NCBI GenBank assembly: GCA_013365325.1 | Contig: JABVXV010000145.1 | Span: 1-64,000, forward strand | Source of the DNA: Dipetalonema caudispina | Lineage: Eukaryota > Nematoda > Chromadorea > Rhabditida > Onchocercidae | DNA: 64,000 nt | Direction of reading: 5' to 3' | In this document: in pieces, positions 11,591 to 24,200 of the stretch | Position numbering within the stretch: the stretch's first letter is position 1 | Layout of the letters: each line of letters begins with the position of its first letter | The notes under the pieces: generated by a model | Databases searched by the model: none | What the model was told of the DNA's origin: nothing | What the model saw: only the letters and a program-made list of their open reading frames with translations | Translations under genes and position numbers: made by a program

Positions 11591-14500
11591 AACTCTCGTA
11601 ACTTTAAAAATTTTTCTTCCCAAAGATAGCTAATAATGATGGTCCAAATTTAGGAGAGATTGAGCTGTTTGTTTTTCCCATCCATAAATTCCGGTAAACT
11701 CATAAGATGTTCGAAATAATATAGCAATTACTTCTAGCCATCATTTTTATCGGATGCCGTGAAATCGCTTTAGGCGCTTTTTTGATTAATATATGCCTCA
11801 CTATCTCTTTTATATTTTCTCATTTAGATTTATTATCGTGGTTGTCTTGTAAGTCTTTGTTATCTTCATTTTATATTTCATCTTGTTATAGATTTCTTTA
11901 CTTTTTGTACTTTGCAGTTTTATAAATTGTTAGTGAACGAAGACCGATGTTATTGTGCAGAGCCGATGTTATTAGATGAACGACTGCTTTTTTTTAGTTT
12001 TATGCAGCCCAATTCTTGTCACTACTGCGTTTGCGCTATTACGGTTACCTCGTTTTGAACATAACTGCTCACCATTATTATCAATTTAATGAATCTACAG
12101 CAGTTGAGTTGAATAGATGCGTTTGAAATTATAAAATACAGACTTTTAAAAAGATCGGCTGTTCCCTGATGGTGAGAAATTATGGTATTTTTTAAATACA
12201 TAGTACTTCGTTTTATTTCCTATATAAGAACTCATATCGTTTTTAAAATATTTTCAAAAAAGAAATAACCAAATATCGATTGTCTTTTTAGTTATTGCCG
12301 GAGTATATTTCAAGTACTGTGGAATTTTCCCATTTTTAAACCTAGAATTGTATAAAAATCATATTATTAGAGTGTTTATGTTTCTGTTTCCTTATATCCT
12401 TGTTTTGTTTTTGTTTTATTACTGTATTGATTTCACTATTCAGCGAAATATAAAAGATGATTAAGCTTTAATGCACCGACAGTTCAGCGCATGAATTGAT
12501 AGAACGGCATGTGGATTGGCTTGTGAACTGCAAATGATTGATGTACTACAGTACCTTCATGAATGCTTTATGATGCCGGATGATCTGATGACCGATCGTT
12601 GATTGCGATCGCATCTTCTACACTTGGTATAAAATACAATAATAACTTTATCCGATATAAATATTTTCTTGTGTGGACGATAAGATGAATGAATTTGAAA
12701 CGATGTTGTAAATTAATGCGAAAGGGAAGTGTTGCTGATTTTACTAACATCCTTTGATTACGGATGGTCCCAGAATTTCAGTGAGGAAAAATCCAAAACA
12801 TCGCTAATCCGCTCGCAAAGTTAGGAGTGGTAAATCGGTAAAGTGATTCAGGATATCACTCACTTCCGATGAATCTATAAAAAATTTAGTCATGTGTTTG
12901 TGTCTAATCAAACGTCTCAAAATTTCTCTCTATAAAAAATAATCCTCGTTTTTTGTGCTGCAGAAAATTCCTTCTCGATATTGACTTCAACGTTCTGATA
13001 AATTTTGCTGTGCTCTGTTTTCTTTTAATTTACAAAATTGCAAACTTTTCCATCCACACATCTTGCGCTACACGACTTTATCATTTCCCTAAACTAGAAC
13101 GAATTCAGAATACTTTGCAGTTTTCAAGATTTTGAGGGAATTTCTTCGAAATTTGAACTTGGCTCCTTTCAAATTTTGAACATGAAGAAAACCCACGTAT
13201 CATACAGCACTTCAACTGAAGTATCTGTCAATTGAATCTAGTATAAGAAAACAAGGATTTATAATTCACGTCTCCATTTTACTTGCATATTATTCGGCAA
13301 TTCATGACTACCATTTTTCATCTTTGTTTAAAATTAGCTAATTTTGCAAAAAAAAAAAAAAAAAAGCAGAAAAAATTCTGCAATGAGTTAAAATTTTGGT
13401 GTTATTTAGATAACTTTTTGATGATTTATTATTGATAGCAGAAGAGACTTTGTTAATTTGATTTCTGTTGTAACTGCAGGAGATGTTTATATTTGTTCAG
13501 CAAAATTCTAAAAAAAGCCTGGATGACTATGATGAATTTTCGAGTAATTCTAAATTCTTTCCATGAAGAATTAGATTACTTCTCATGATCTATTTATTAT
13601 TAAAGAACCGAGGGAAATATGTGTCATTGCAACACACCAAATCACTTACTTATTCCTATAATCTTCAACTGAATGATTTTTGTGAAATTTCAAAAGGAAT
13701 AGAAAAGAGAAATAACTGTTGCAGTTCGGAACATATCCAAACTTTTCAGCAATCCAATTTATTAATGAGCAGTCTTTAGTAGCAACTGGAAAGGTATGTC
13801 AAGAATTCGAAACAAATGATTTCACATTTTAGTATTTCATTCTAATTTGAATTCAAGAAGATACCTTCATGGGATTGTTATGATAGACTATTTTGTTGGA
13901 TTGATTTGTATAATTTTATTCTTTTCAAATTTGATGAATAGAAACTGCATCTGTTTGGTTGGTATACTTACGAGATACATAAAAATCTCAGGATCATCTA
14001 GAAAGAATAAGAGGGAGAGGAAAAGAGAGAGAGAGAGAGGGAGGAAGACAAAGGAAGAAGGATACGAAGAGAATAACGAGATCATTTTGAATTCGAAATG
14101 CTAGGAAAGCAATTACTGTAATCTGTTTGCGTTACTTCTAATAAGAGAATTCGCATTCTAATTCAGCATTTTCTAATTCAACACTAAAAAACTTAAATGT
14201 TTTGAATTCAATTCTTAAAATTAAGAGCATTGAATTGCATTATTTAAAAGAAACCATTTCATTGCTGATTGAAAAAAAAAGTCTCTCTAAAAGCAATTTA
14301 GTAATTAATTATATGCATGTTTTCGTGCTATTTGTTTCGTTTTTTAGTGCAGAAGTACTACCAACAAACAAACAAATAAACAATTTCTCTATAATGGTAA
14401 TTTAGCAATAATCCTAATTAAATTTTTTTTTTTTTTAAAAAAAGACGGAAAAATAAGACGGCACCGGAGTGAAGCGAATCTATTATCATATAGTACTATC

Positions 14501-14796
14501 AGTTGCACTCAAAATTAATCGGTAAATTCAACAGAACAAAGTAAATTCAAATTTTAGATTTCACAAAACAAAAAAAAAAAAAAAAAAGAGCATCAATAAT
14601 GGTACACCGGGACGATATAGATCCCCTGAGAAAAGAGAATTGTCACTGTGTACACCATAACACAAATACTAAAACTTTCTAAGTAATTCATTTTTGTTCC
14701 AATATCTTTCATTTCCTTTTCAATTTCAAGCCAAAAAAAATGAAAAATTCTTTTTTTCAGTTTTGGAAGAAATAATCATACAGTCATTCCGGAAGA

Positions 14797-14802
14797 TTTA
14801 TT
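14797..14802 (-). terminator. Possible polyadenylation signal of the ERG channel gene
   Basis: The minus strand reads AATAAA about 230 nt past the channel stop codon, a reasonable nematode 3' UTR length. The hexamer is frequent by chance in this composition. Confidence 0.35.
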
Positions 14803-14966
14803 ATTGTATAATATTTGTGTTATGATATGGTAATTGAGCATAAAACTCGCTGCTACATACAATGAGATGGTCTAAAAAGGAGCAGAAAAAAATGAGGATG
14901 TTAAAAAAAAAAAAATGAGAAATTAAACAAAAGTTTCTATAAAAGAAAGAAACAAAAATGAATTGG

Positions 14967-14989
14967 GAGAGAGAGAGAGAGAGAGAGAA
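14967..14989. repeat. (GA)n microsatellite
   Basis: Uninterrupted GA dinucleotide run of about 23 bp in the presumed 3' UTR or 3' flank of the channel gene. A second, imperfect GA tract is at 14025-14042. Confidence 0.9.
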
Positions 14990-15029
14990 AGATTGGGAGA
15001 ATAATGAAACCGTACTTAGTTAGTTACTG

Positions 15030-15269
15030 CTATAACAATGTATCGGTATCTTCAGGTGATAGTTCAGACCTGGTTGGTGTTGATTGACCCGATGTAGCAG
15101 AGACCAACGAGGGACGACCCGATCGACGAGGTTGAAGTGAGCGTGAAGCAGTTCGTAACAGTGTTGGAGATGTGGTACTTGTACCAATTAATGGACTGCT
15201 AACATCATCTGTTCCACAATGACTGCTTGGCAATCTCAGTGGTATCAACTCCTCACTCCTGTTTCCCAA
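15030..15269 (-). CDS. unc-103: ERG channel exon 17 (C-terminal tail, stop)
   Basis: Codes residues 752-830, from LGNRSEEL to DTDTLL and stop TAG. It is Ser/Thr/Pro-rich and low in hydrophobic residues, as expected for the cytosolic tail. The acceptor is ATTTATAG and the entry phase is 0. The first codon is TTG (Leu), not a start. Confidence 0.88.
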   Translation of the reverse strand: MGNRSEELIPLRLPSSHCGTDDVSSPLIGTSTTSPTLLRTASRSLQPRRSGRPSLVSATSGQSTPTRSELSPEDTDTLL

Positions 15270-18200
15270 CTATAAATTGCAAAAATTAGTAGAAAATTAA
15301 ATGATTAAAGGTTAAAGGTCAAACGATTGAAATGATAGCACGATTGTTGCCTAATGAAATATTCCATTAGAAAACAGGCAATGAAAGCCACTACGTATTA
15401 TCTTAATTGGAGAGGAATTAAAAATTTCTGAGAAATCTGTAACGTTTAAATTTATCAAATATCTTAATTATAATCAAAAATCAAAATAATCAATTCATTC
15501 TTAGGCATTCGACAATTGGGGATATCAGAAAATTCCGACAGCACTTTTTGTGATAGTCTTTTTAGAATTACAGTATCAGGTCACAAAAGTTATGGATCGA
15601 TGAATCCAAATTAATTAAGCATACAAAATAGATGGATACCCTGAATGGATGAATTCCTGAGGCACTGCGAGATGAGTAAATCGTTCGAACAGAGGTACCC
15701 TTTGGTGAACGCCCGGAAGACGAATTAATTAAAGCATTTTCCGGAATTAAAACCCTCAAAATTTGTTCAAGGCTGCTGTTAATTTTATTTTCCATTTTCT
15801 CGAGGTGGCTGCAAAGATTATATTTCACGCAAAATAATTATTGGATTGAAAAGATTCAAAATTTGGAAACAAATTTAAATGATTCTTTTAAACAGAAAAG
15901 TGAAAGATTTAAAGCAATAAATCAAACAACAATGACATTCATACCTTTCAATATCACTAAGCCTCCTCTCCAACACCTGATAACGAGTATCATCGTCCTC
16001 CGAACGATTACTCACTGAAAATTAAAAATTACTGATAAATTGGGAATGAATAGGGAGAGGTTTCTAAGAAATCTTACAAGACGTTACTTCTGATAAATAA
16101 TTTTCTACAAATTACAAGGCCTTATCAAAATAACAACATCCCGCTGAAAATAAAGCCAAAAAATTTTTCGACCATAACATTTTTTCTCATCAAATTTTAA
16201 CAATAATAAACTGCGAAGATCATTAAAGTCAAATAAATATAATAGGCAAACATTGAAATTTGATAGCAGTAATTTTCACAAAAAAGTAAGCAATAGGTAA
16301 TGAGGGGACAAGAGAAGTTAAACCCACCAAATTTCGAATGGATGAAAATGCCAGGGAATGAGAAAGAAATATGACCTTCACAAGTTTGATGAATTATGGG
16401 GACAATGTTATCAGCGGATTGATACAAACATTTTTAATGCTTTTTAGAAGATAGAAAAAGACTGAAAATCTAATATAAAAACAATAATTTTATTTTAAGC
16501 AATCAATAATTGCAAGGTTGGAGAAGGGTTTTCGAAAGGACCTTCTTTTTGTGGTACGATAATTTGTGCTAATTAACATAAAACTGATTGAGAGAATTAA
16601 ATACGAGTGAACATAAATATTTTGATGCAGGATTGGTGATAATTTTGTGATAAGCTTCCTCACCACCCCTGTGATAATCTCTCGTTATCAGCGGAATGCT
16701 TTTCACATGTCGACGACATGATAGCATCGCTTCATCTACTTCAAATAACAATTTATACTCTGCTTCAATCTCCAAGCAATACAGTAACGACCCGATAGTA
16801 CTTAATCCACGCTTTCTGATAGTTTCGAGATGTTTGAAATAATAAAAGAGATTTTTGTGGGCATTTGTACTAATTATTTGGTATGGTAATTGCATTATTA
16901 CAATAAGCACTTGTATGAAATGTATCCTTTTTGCATAAATTAAAAAAGCGCTGACAAGATTTTGACATGTCTCAAATTAATGTAATTGCTAAATTTCCAC
17001 TATGAAGCACGTCTGAAACTAACTTATTGGCTCGGCTCGGGTAGCAAAATCATCCCTCCTTTCTATCGAACCTAAAAACATCTCAATTGGAATTTAATTA
17101 AATGAACATAATTTTTGAACTGGGAGTTTTTAAAATTATTAAAATTTCTCGACTGTCACTTATCGTGACAAATTCTGTAGATCAAGAATTGTTGTATGGT
17201 TTTTCTTTAGAAATTCTGGTAAGTTCTTTCGTTTCTGGTTGTTGATTTTCAATCGTTTAATTTGATTTGAATATAACGAAGTGAAATTCGGAGCAAAAAA
17301 AATTTCAGCACAACGATTAAAAAATTGCATTGTCAACTAATATTCGATTATTCGACTTTCTTACCATCGTGGCCTTGTCCTCAATTCCTTTTGTCCTCTA
17401 GGACTTTTCTCATTTCCGACACATGGAATCAATATCTAACAAATTGATCAAAGCCAACTAAGAGAAGCAGAGATAAATAAATCAAAATCATTCTTATTAG
17501 GCATAAAGAGAAAAAAGGATTGAAATAAAGCTGTATGAGAAGTTTTTTTTTTTGTAACCTTCTCGTTGGAGCGAAGATATTTTTTCTTTGTCCAACGATG
17601 ATGACACTCGTAAAAGTTTGTGCCTGTCAAGTCGTTTCCTCATCGATTGAGCTTCCTAAATCAGTTAAATGCCATAAGTTTCTGGAAAGAAGGAAGGATG
17701 AAGAGGAAGAAGAAAAAACAACTTGACAATGTTTACTTAGTGATTACAAGAAAGATATCTCTTCATGAAATTTTGTAAAGTTAGTCAAAATGAAATATTT
17801 GAAAACAAACATTACAACTTTCTTCCATTTTATAAAAAAACTGGAAATATTATGAAATTTATGTGAAAATGAAAAAAAAGAAAAAAATTAGAAGACATGA
17901 AGAGAAATGAAACTAACATCTCTTAGATTATATGTGATAGTTAAATTGCGACAAAAATTTTCAGCAAATTCAGGATAAATGTCAAGCACATCAAGCAAGT
18001 CATCCCGTAATATCCTGTGCAAATCACAATAAGTTAAGGCCCGAACGTTGCATGATGATTTGCCGACATCTTCATGTAGCAATGGATTTTCCCCAAAGAT
18101 ATCATCTTTTCCTAAAAAATCAATCTTTTAAAAAACCATTCATTTCAAGCAAATATTAAAGCTGATATTTGTAAAAAACTAACTCACCGAGAATACCCAC

Positions 18201-21200
18201 AACCATATCATCTTTGAGAATTTCCACCGAGCCTCTGGCAATAAAATTTAATCCAGTGAGGACATCACCTCGATGCACCAAGGTATCACCCGGTGGGGCA
18301 TGTGTTGTTCGAAACCTATAATTTATATCATTTTTTCATGTTTAAAAATACGCAACGAATACATTTTACTACTATTTAGGTAACGGTAAAATACATTATA
18401 ATGTTTATGGTATAATCATTCTAATTATGCTTGATGAATAATCAATGGCGTAACACTTTTTTCAAATTTATTTTTTGAGTTTAATATTTCAGATTTTTAC
18501 CCTAAAAACTGCGATTGTTTTATATAATTGTTCAAAGAAATATTAAGTGCAGAATAACCTCATGCTTAAGGCTCGTAAACAGCCAGGTGAACATCCAGCA
18601 AATGCTGGACAACTGTTGAGCAAATTTCGATTCAAATGCAAGCATATATCTGCTTGAAGGCAATCTGGGAAACCTTTCAACACCTGTGAATAATTATTTA
18701 TTTAAGAATTGATATCTGACAGTGAAACATCCTACCAATAAGGAAGAATGAAGAGAAATTAGCATGATAGAAGTGATAATAAAAGATGACAATATCGATG
18801 ATTTCTGATGATACATTCAAAACCGAAAAAAAAAGTAAGGATGTACTTACGGTATTCATATCGATACCATTGGTATAAGACCAGGCATGTTGAAAATATT
18901 CCTCCAACCTTTGCCGTAAAGGATTTGGAATTTGATGAAAACGGATGAATTCCCGTAATCTAGACATTTCCGTATGATACCTTGCTGTACCACTATATAG
19001 GCGTTGTATTATTGCTGATACATTACCGAATACGGATGCATACATCAATGCTAAAATTTCAAAAATCAACATTTCAAATCGAATAAAATAATTAAAATTT
19101 CAATCAGATGGTTAAATATTTCATCATTTAACATTTTGAAAATTTAATTCGAATAATTAAAAGAAAAAACTAACATCCTAAAATCATCATAATAATTGTG
19201 AAAATTTTCTCAGAATCAGTAGTAGCAGACACATTGCCGAAGCCAATTGAGGTGATTGTTGAGAGTGTAAAATAAAGTGACGTAACATAACGTGATTTTA
19301 ATGACGGCCCACCAGTTGGCATGCTCCCGTTTGTTGATAAGTAAGGTTCATTTAAATGACGTGCTGTAATCAAACTTTCAAACGTGAATTACCATTTTAT
19401 AAAATATACATTTACATTGTACAATTCTGTATTTTGCTTTCAAAAATGATACCGGTTCTGTCCCTCCCAAGCTATCTGCTTCCAGTTTTTACCTTCTAAC
19501 ATTACCTTTCTAGCATAACCCAGTAAAATAAGATAAGCTAAATATTTCAATTTATTCAATATCGAATTATCCAATGATAGTGAAACTTGAAATCAAAGAT
19601 GTTAACAAATGGATATACAACTTTTTGACATACAAATCACCGTATCCCCTCTTATACTTCACTGAAATGGAATTTCATGTAAAAGATACCAAGCTGATGT
19701 AACCATGTGAATTCCTTATGAGGCAATTCAGCACTTCCAATTGCATACCAAATACAACCAAGCCAATGGGCAATTAATGCAAATGTTGCCATAAGTAGTA
19801 ACAAAACAGCAGCACCGTATTCGGAATAACGATCCAGTTTCCTGGCTACCCGTACTAATCTTAGGAGACGAGCCGTTTTCAGTAATCCGATCAAAGTGGT
19901 CGTCTAAAAATAGATCCAAAAATTTGAGAGAATTCTTTTCCCTTTTTTTTCTTCTTTTCTTATAAATAAACTCCAAAATATTCCAGTGCTTGAATCTTTC
20001 AAACTTCGCTGAATTTTTTCGGAAATTTTGGAAATTTTCAAGAATTGCAAAGAAAGCACCATGCAAATATTTTGCAGTTAATTTTGAATTCAAATTTTCA
20101 CTTGAATTCCAAATTTTTTCTTTACAGTTCACTGAATAAAAATTTGGAACTCAATAAAAATTTGATTTAAAAAAAATAATAAAAAAATGGTTAGGAACAG
20201 CATTTTGCGAAACTAGCACACAGCAAAAAGTGACTAAAATCTTAATACTGTGCTTCCGTTTTTGTTGATGTTACATTTAAACATTTAAAAATGTTGCAAA
20301 ATTTCCACGAACTTTGAAATCAATGGAAAACATTTACAAATCTGAAACTATTTAAAATTTCAAGCTAAACTTGAGTAAGAAAGAAGAGAGCAAACTAACA
20401 TCAGTAATAATTTTTTTAAATTTGATGGATGCATAAATTTTATACATTCTCGCATAATTACTAGTTGTTAAACTTCAAATTATGCAAAATTTTGCTTTGC
20501 TGAAGCTTTTAAAATGGATTTGACTTGCAGATGATTATCTAGATATTTATCAAGGCATGCAAATTTTGAAATGTATATTTGGTTTAACCATTTCAAATCG
20601 ACTTCACTGATATTTGTTCACATTATATATGTGAGGTATTTCCTGTATAGTATGCTCAAAAAAAAGTTGCATGAAGTAAGGACTAATTAAGCTAAATAAA
20701 TCAATCGATTGATTTACTCTTTATCGTTAAGGTTACGAAGACTCTTATCCATCTTATTCATTTGTTGTAGTGATTTTCGATGATGAATATTACTTTATCT
20801 TATGGAAATACAAAAAGATGAAACCGAAAATGATTTTAAAAATATGGAAGACTTTTAAACATTTCATACGGATATAATGAAAAATTAATTTTTGCCAAGT
20901 TTGATGCGTATAAATGTTATTGTACGATAAGCGATAAGAAGACTTTCAATGTTTTAATCATTTGGAAAATATCAGAATCATCATTAACATAGTATTTTTT
21001 CATTTTTTTTTCTTTTTATATAAAATAACTTAATTAGATAACAAGAGAAGAGAATTCAAACTAATGGTAAAATTTAAAGTTTATTGTGTATTTCGACTAG
21101 GATTTACTTTTCCAAAATAGTAACTTTTTCTTCGATTGTTAAAACTTACCGTTAAAAGCAATAAAACCAATTTTCTGATGGATTATTTGAAGCTTAATTC

Positions 21201-24200
21201 CTCAAATTATGCGTCATATTGCGCCAAATGCTATCGTCACTTACATCATTAATAAATTGTTAAACAAAAATTTTTGGATTTATTATTATTAGATAATTGA
21301 AGGAAGAGAAATCAAAGTTCATTCCCATTCCAACTTTTTTTTTTGTCACTTCAGTGCTTAAATGTTAGATAGAAACCACAATGGGTTAATAAATGGTTAG
21401 TTTCAATTGACATTTGGTAATATTTTGTTATAATATTTTAAAATGCTTTGTATTTTCTAATTTGTTTAAAATTATGATTTTACAGTAGCCTTGTCCATTT
21501 CAAATGACCACAAAACAAAAAGGTCAGTAAGAAGGACATTTATCCGAGAAGATCATAAACTAAAGCAAATTATTGGTTTTTCTTTTGTTTGTCATGATTT
21601 AAAATTGATCATTTTTCTCTGATAGTATTTTATTGAATATTCTTTTCGTCTCTTTTTACAGCAGAGGAAATTCTTAAAACGCAAAGTATAAGTTAAAGGC
21701 GGTAAAGCTTTTGTTTTTTTTTTTTTGGGAATTTTAAGGAAAAGCTAAATAAAATGGTGGAGGAAAAAATCGAAGTATCCTTTAGGTATAAAATGGTATT
21801 ATTGCAGCAAATGAAAAGGAAAAAAGGAGAAAATATTTTTCTTTCATGAAGAACATGCCAAGGGATGATTGCTTTTTATTTTTAAAACTAATAAATTAGG
21901 GAGAGATAAAGGGGTAAAAAAAAAAAAACTTATCGTGCAGACATTTGCACCCGTTCGTGTCATGCAATTTGTAAGCAGAAAAGAAAAAAAAAAAAAAACG
22001 AAAAGTAAAAAACGAGCCAAGAATAAATAAATTGCTTGCAATTTACCTCGTCCTTGTTGAGCCCACCGATCTTAAAAAAGAAACTTTCATTTTTTTTTTC
22101 TTTTTTTTAATTCAATATATAATCAAAAATTTATCGCACCGTTATTTTTCCTAGATAATCTTCTCTAGTGATAACTTTAACACGCCGTATGTAAATAAGT
22201 ATCAGCCTTTCGACGAAAAGTTGATCGTATTAACCAACTATTTTTGAATATTGATCATATATACAACGAAGAAAGTGAAGTTCAGTTAAATTTCGCGAGA
22301 ATCAATTCATTTTCAATATGATGCTCTTAATGTTAAAGGTACTTACGCTTTTTAAATTTTAATTAAATTACAATCAATCCTTCCTTCTACATCTACGACA
22401 TTTACGCCCATTTACAAAGATTAAAGAGGGTTACTAATACTCGTTAAGTATTGTGCACTTGCTCTGGTCTCTGTTTTAATCTTGCATACTATTCTAATCA
22501 AAGAGCACTTATGTAACCTTTAACCCTTAATTATGTCATCTAATTATTTTGCATAATCTACTTCTTAACAAATCTAATGCACAATATTAAGCTATTGGTA
22601 ATTCAAAATTTCAATAATTACATGTCTTAGAACAATTTTCATATTACCAAAGAGATTGAATACGTCCTCTCGTTTTAAGATTCAAAGATTTGGGAATAAT
22701 TAGATGAAAAAGATCGTCAGAAATTCATTAAACTAAACACTTATGCAAACATCTTTCTATTATGAATTTTCTTTCTTATCCTTCATAGATCAATCTGTCA
22801 AAGATGATTATTCGACAACAATAGGCATCTGATAAATGAAGCTCAGGCCGTTATTACATCTTTATGGTAACCACTGGGAACAATAATAAATCTAACTTAA
22901 AAAGAAAAAGAAAAATCTATAATATAAGATTTCTATCACTTTTTTTTAAAAATTTACATAGGATACGGAAGGGAAAACTAATAGCATATTTAAGAGGGAA
23001 AAACTACCAAACAACAAATTTTTGATACTCCAATCGATATCTTGAAGGTTTTTAAATTCTTAATGGATGACTCAAATTCATTGTGAAATTGAAAGATTAT
23101 GCAAAGTTGATAAAGTGTAATAGCAAATAACTCGATTCAATCTTATCCTAATAGTAAGTGCAGAAAAAGTAAAACGATGAAGGAAAATGTAACCTCGTCA
23201 CTGTTTGTATTTACAAGAAGAAGATCGAAGGGCACAGCAGCAATCATATCTATTATAAACCAGCCTTTAAAATAATGTATTGCTATTTTCCCAGGATGTG
23301 ATACAACCTAAAAAGCAAATTAAAAAAATTTTTTTGATGAAAAAGTTGAATTAAAATATTGAAAATTCTCAGTGAAATTTTGTTCATTAAATAAAATCCA
23401 AACAATTAAATAAATTTTAATTTGACATAAAAGAGAAATTAAATTGTGTCAATGGAAGTAAATAATTGTTATGCATAAATGTAAAAATTAACGGCTGCAA
23501 CGAACTTCATCGTTTTCGTTGACATAAGTTGTTCTGAAATTGATAATAATATCGACAATAAACATGATATCCACGATTAGATCAATAATTTCCAACGGTT
23601 CCGAAAAACGAGCTCTGCGAGAGCTATCCTGTAATTTCAATTTCATTCCATATAAAAAATAATTTGAATGATGAAAGTAGTAAATTTCCCCATTATTTTT
23701 TAGATGAAATTTTTGCGCTCCCATCAAATGTTTTTTTCACTTCCATTGACTGAGTGATTACGGAAGTGAACAATGGTACTCGAAATATCTATTTCTCATT
23801 TTCCTTCAGTGAAAAATAAAATGTATATGAATTTTATCTTGAATGGTTGTAATTACTTTTATTCAAAAAGTAATGTGAGGTTAATCGAAAGCACAGGAAT
23901 TTACTTCATTTCACAAATTCTTTGAAATGAGGGATTTACAAAAAATATCCCAATCTTTAATTCGTTAGAGGAATAGTGCTAGAATGGTACTTCAGCTCAT
24001 TTATTTAGTTGAAATTAATTTGTTCAAAAAAATTGTTTCATTTAAGGTGTGGGATAAGAAAATGAAAAAATACTTCTCGCAGTAAAAAGGCGGCAACGTA
24101 AGGCGTAAAAATGGCAGTATAAATGACCAGGAGAAGGATAATCCAATCCCAAACGGCCTTAAACGGAGAATAGTGCACGATCGTACAGTGATGGATTCTG

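Larger units (their letters stand above)
11591..15029. other. Convergent intergenic region after SWIB and ERG channel genes
   Basis: Downstream of both flanking genes, so it holds their 3' UTRs and little else that I can see. Short A/T tracts and a (GA)n run are present. Open frames at 13585-13779 and 13847-14104 are AT-rich or purine-biased and resemble no family. No RNA gene was recognised. Confidence 0.6.

Noticed and set aside
11147..11623. 158-codon minus-strand frame with isoleucine-rich hydrophobic runs
   Set aside because: It is the reverse complement of the SWIB gene's last exon; the hydrophobic runs are the complement of the acidic GAT/GAA tail codons.
16569..16910. 113-codon minus-strand frame inside the channel gene
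   Set aside because: It lies in the intron between exons 14 and 15. Those two exons join perfectly without it, and its sequence resembles no channel tail.
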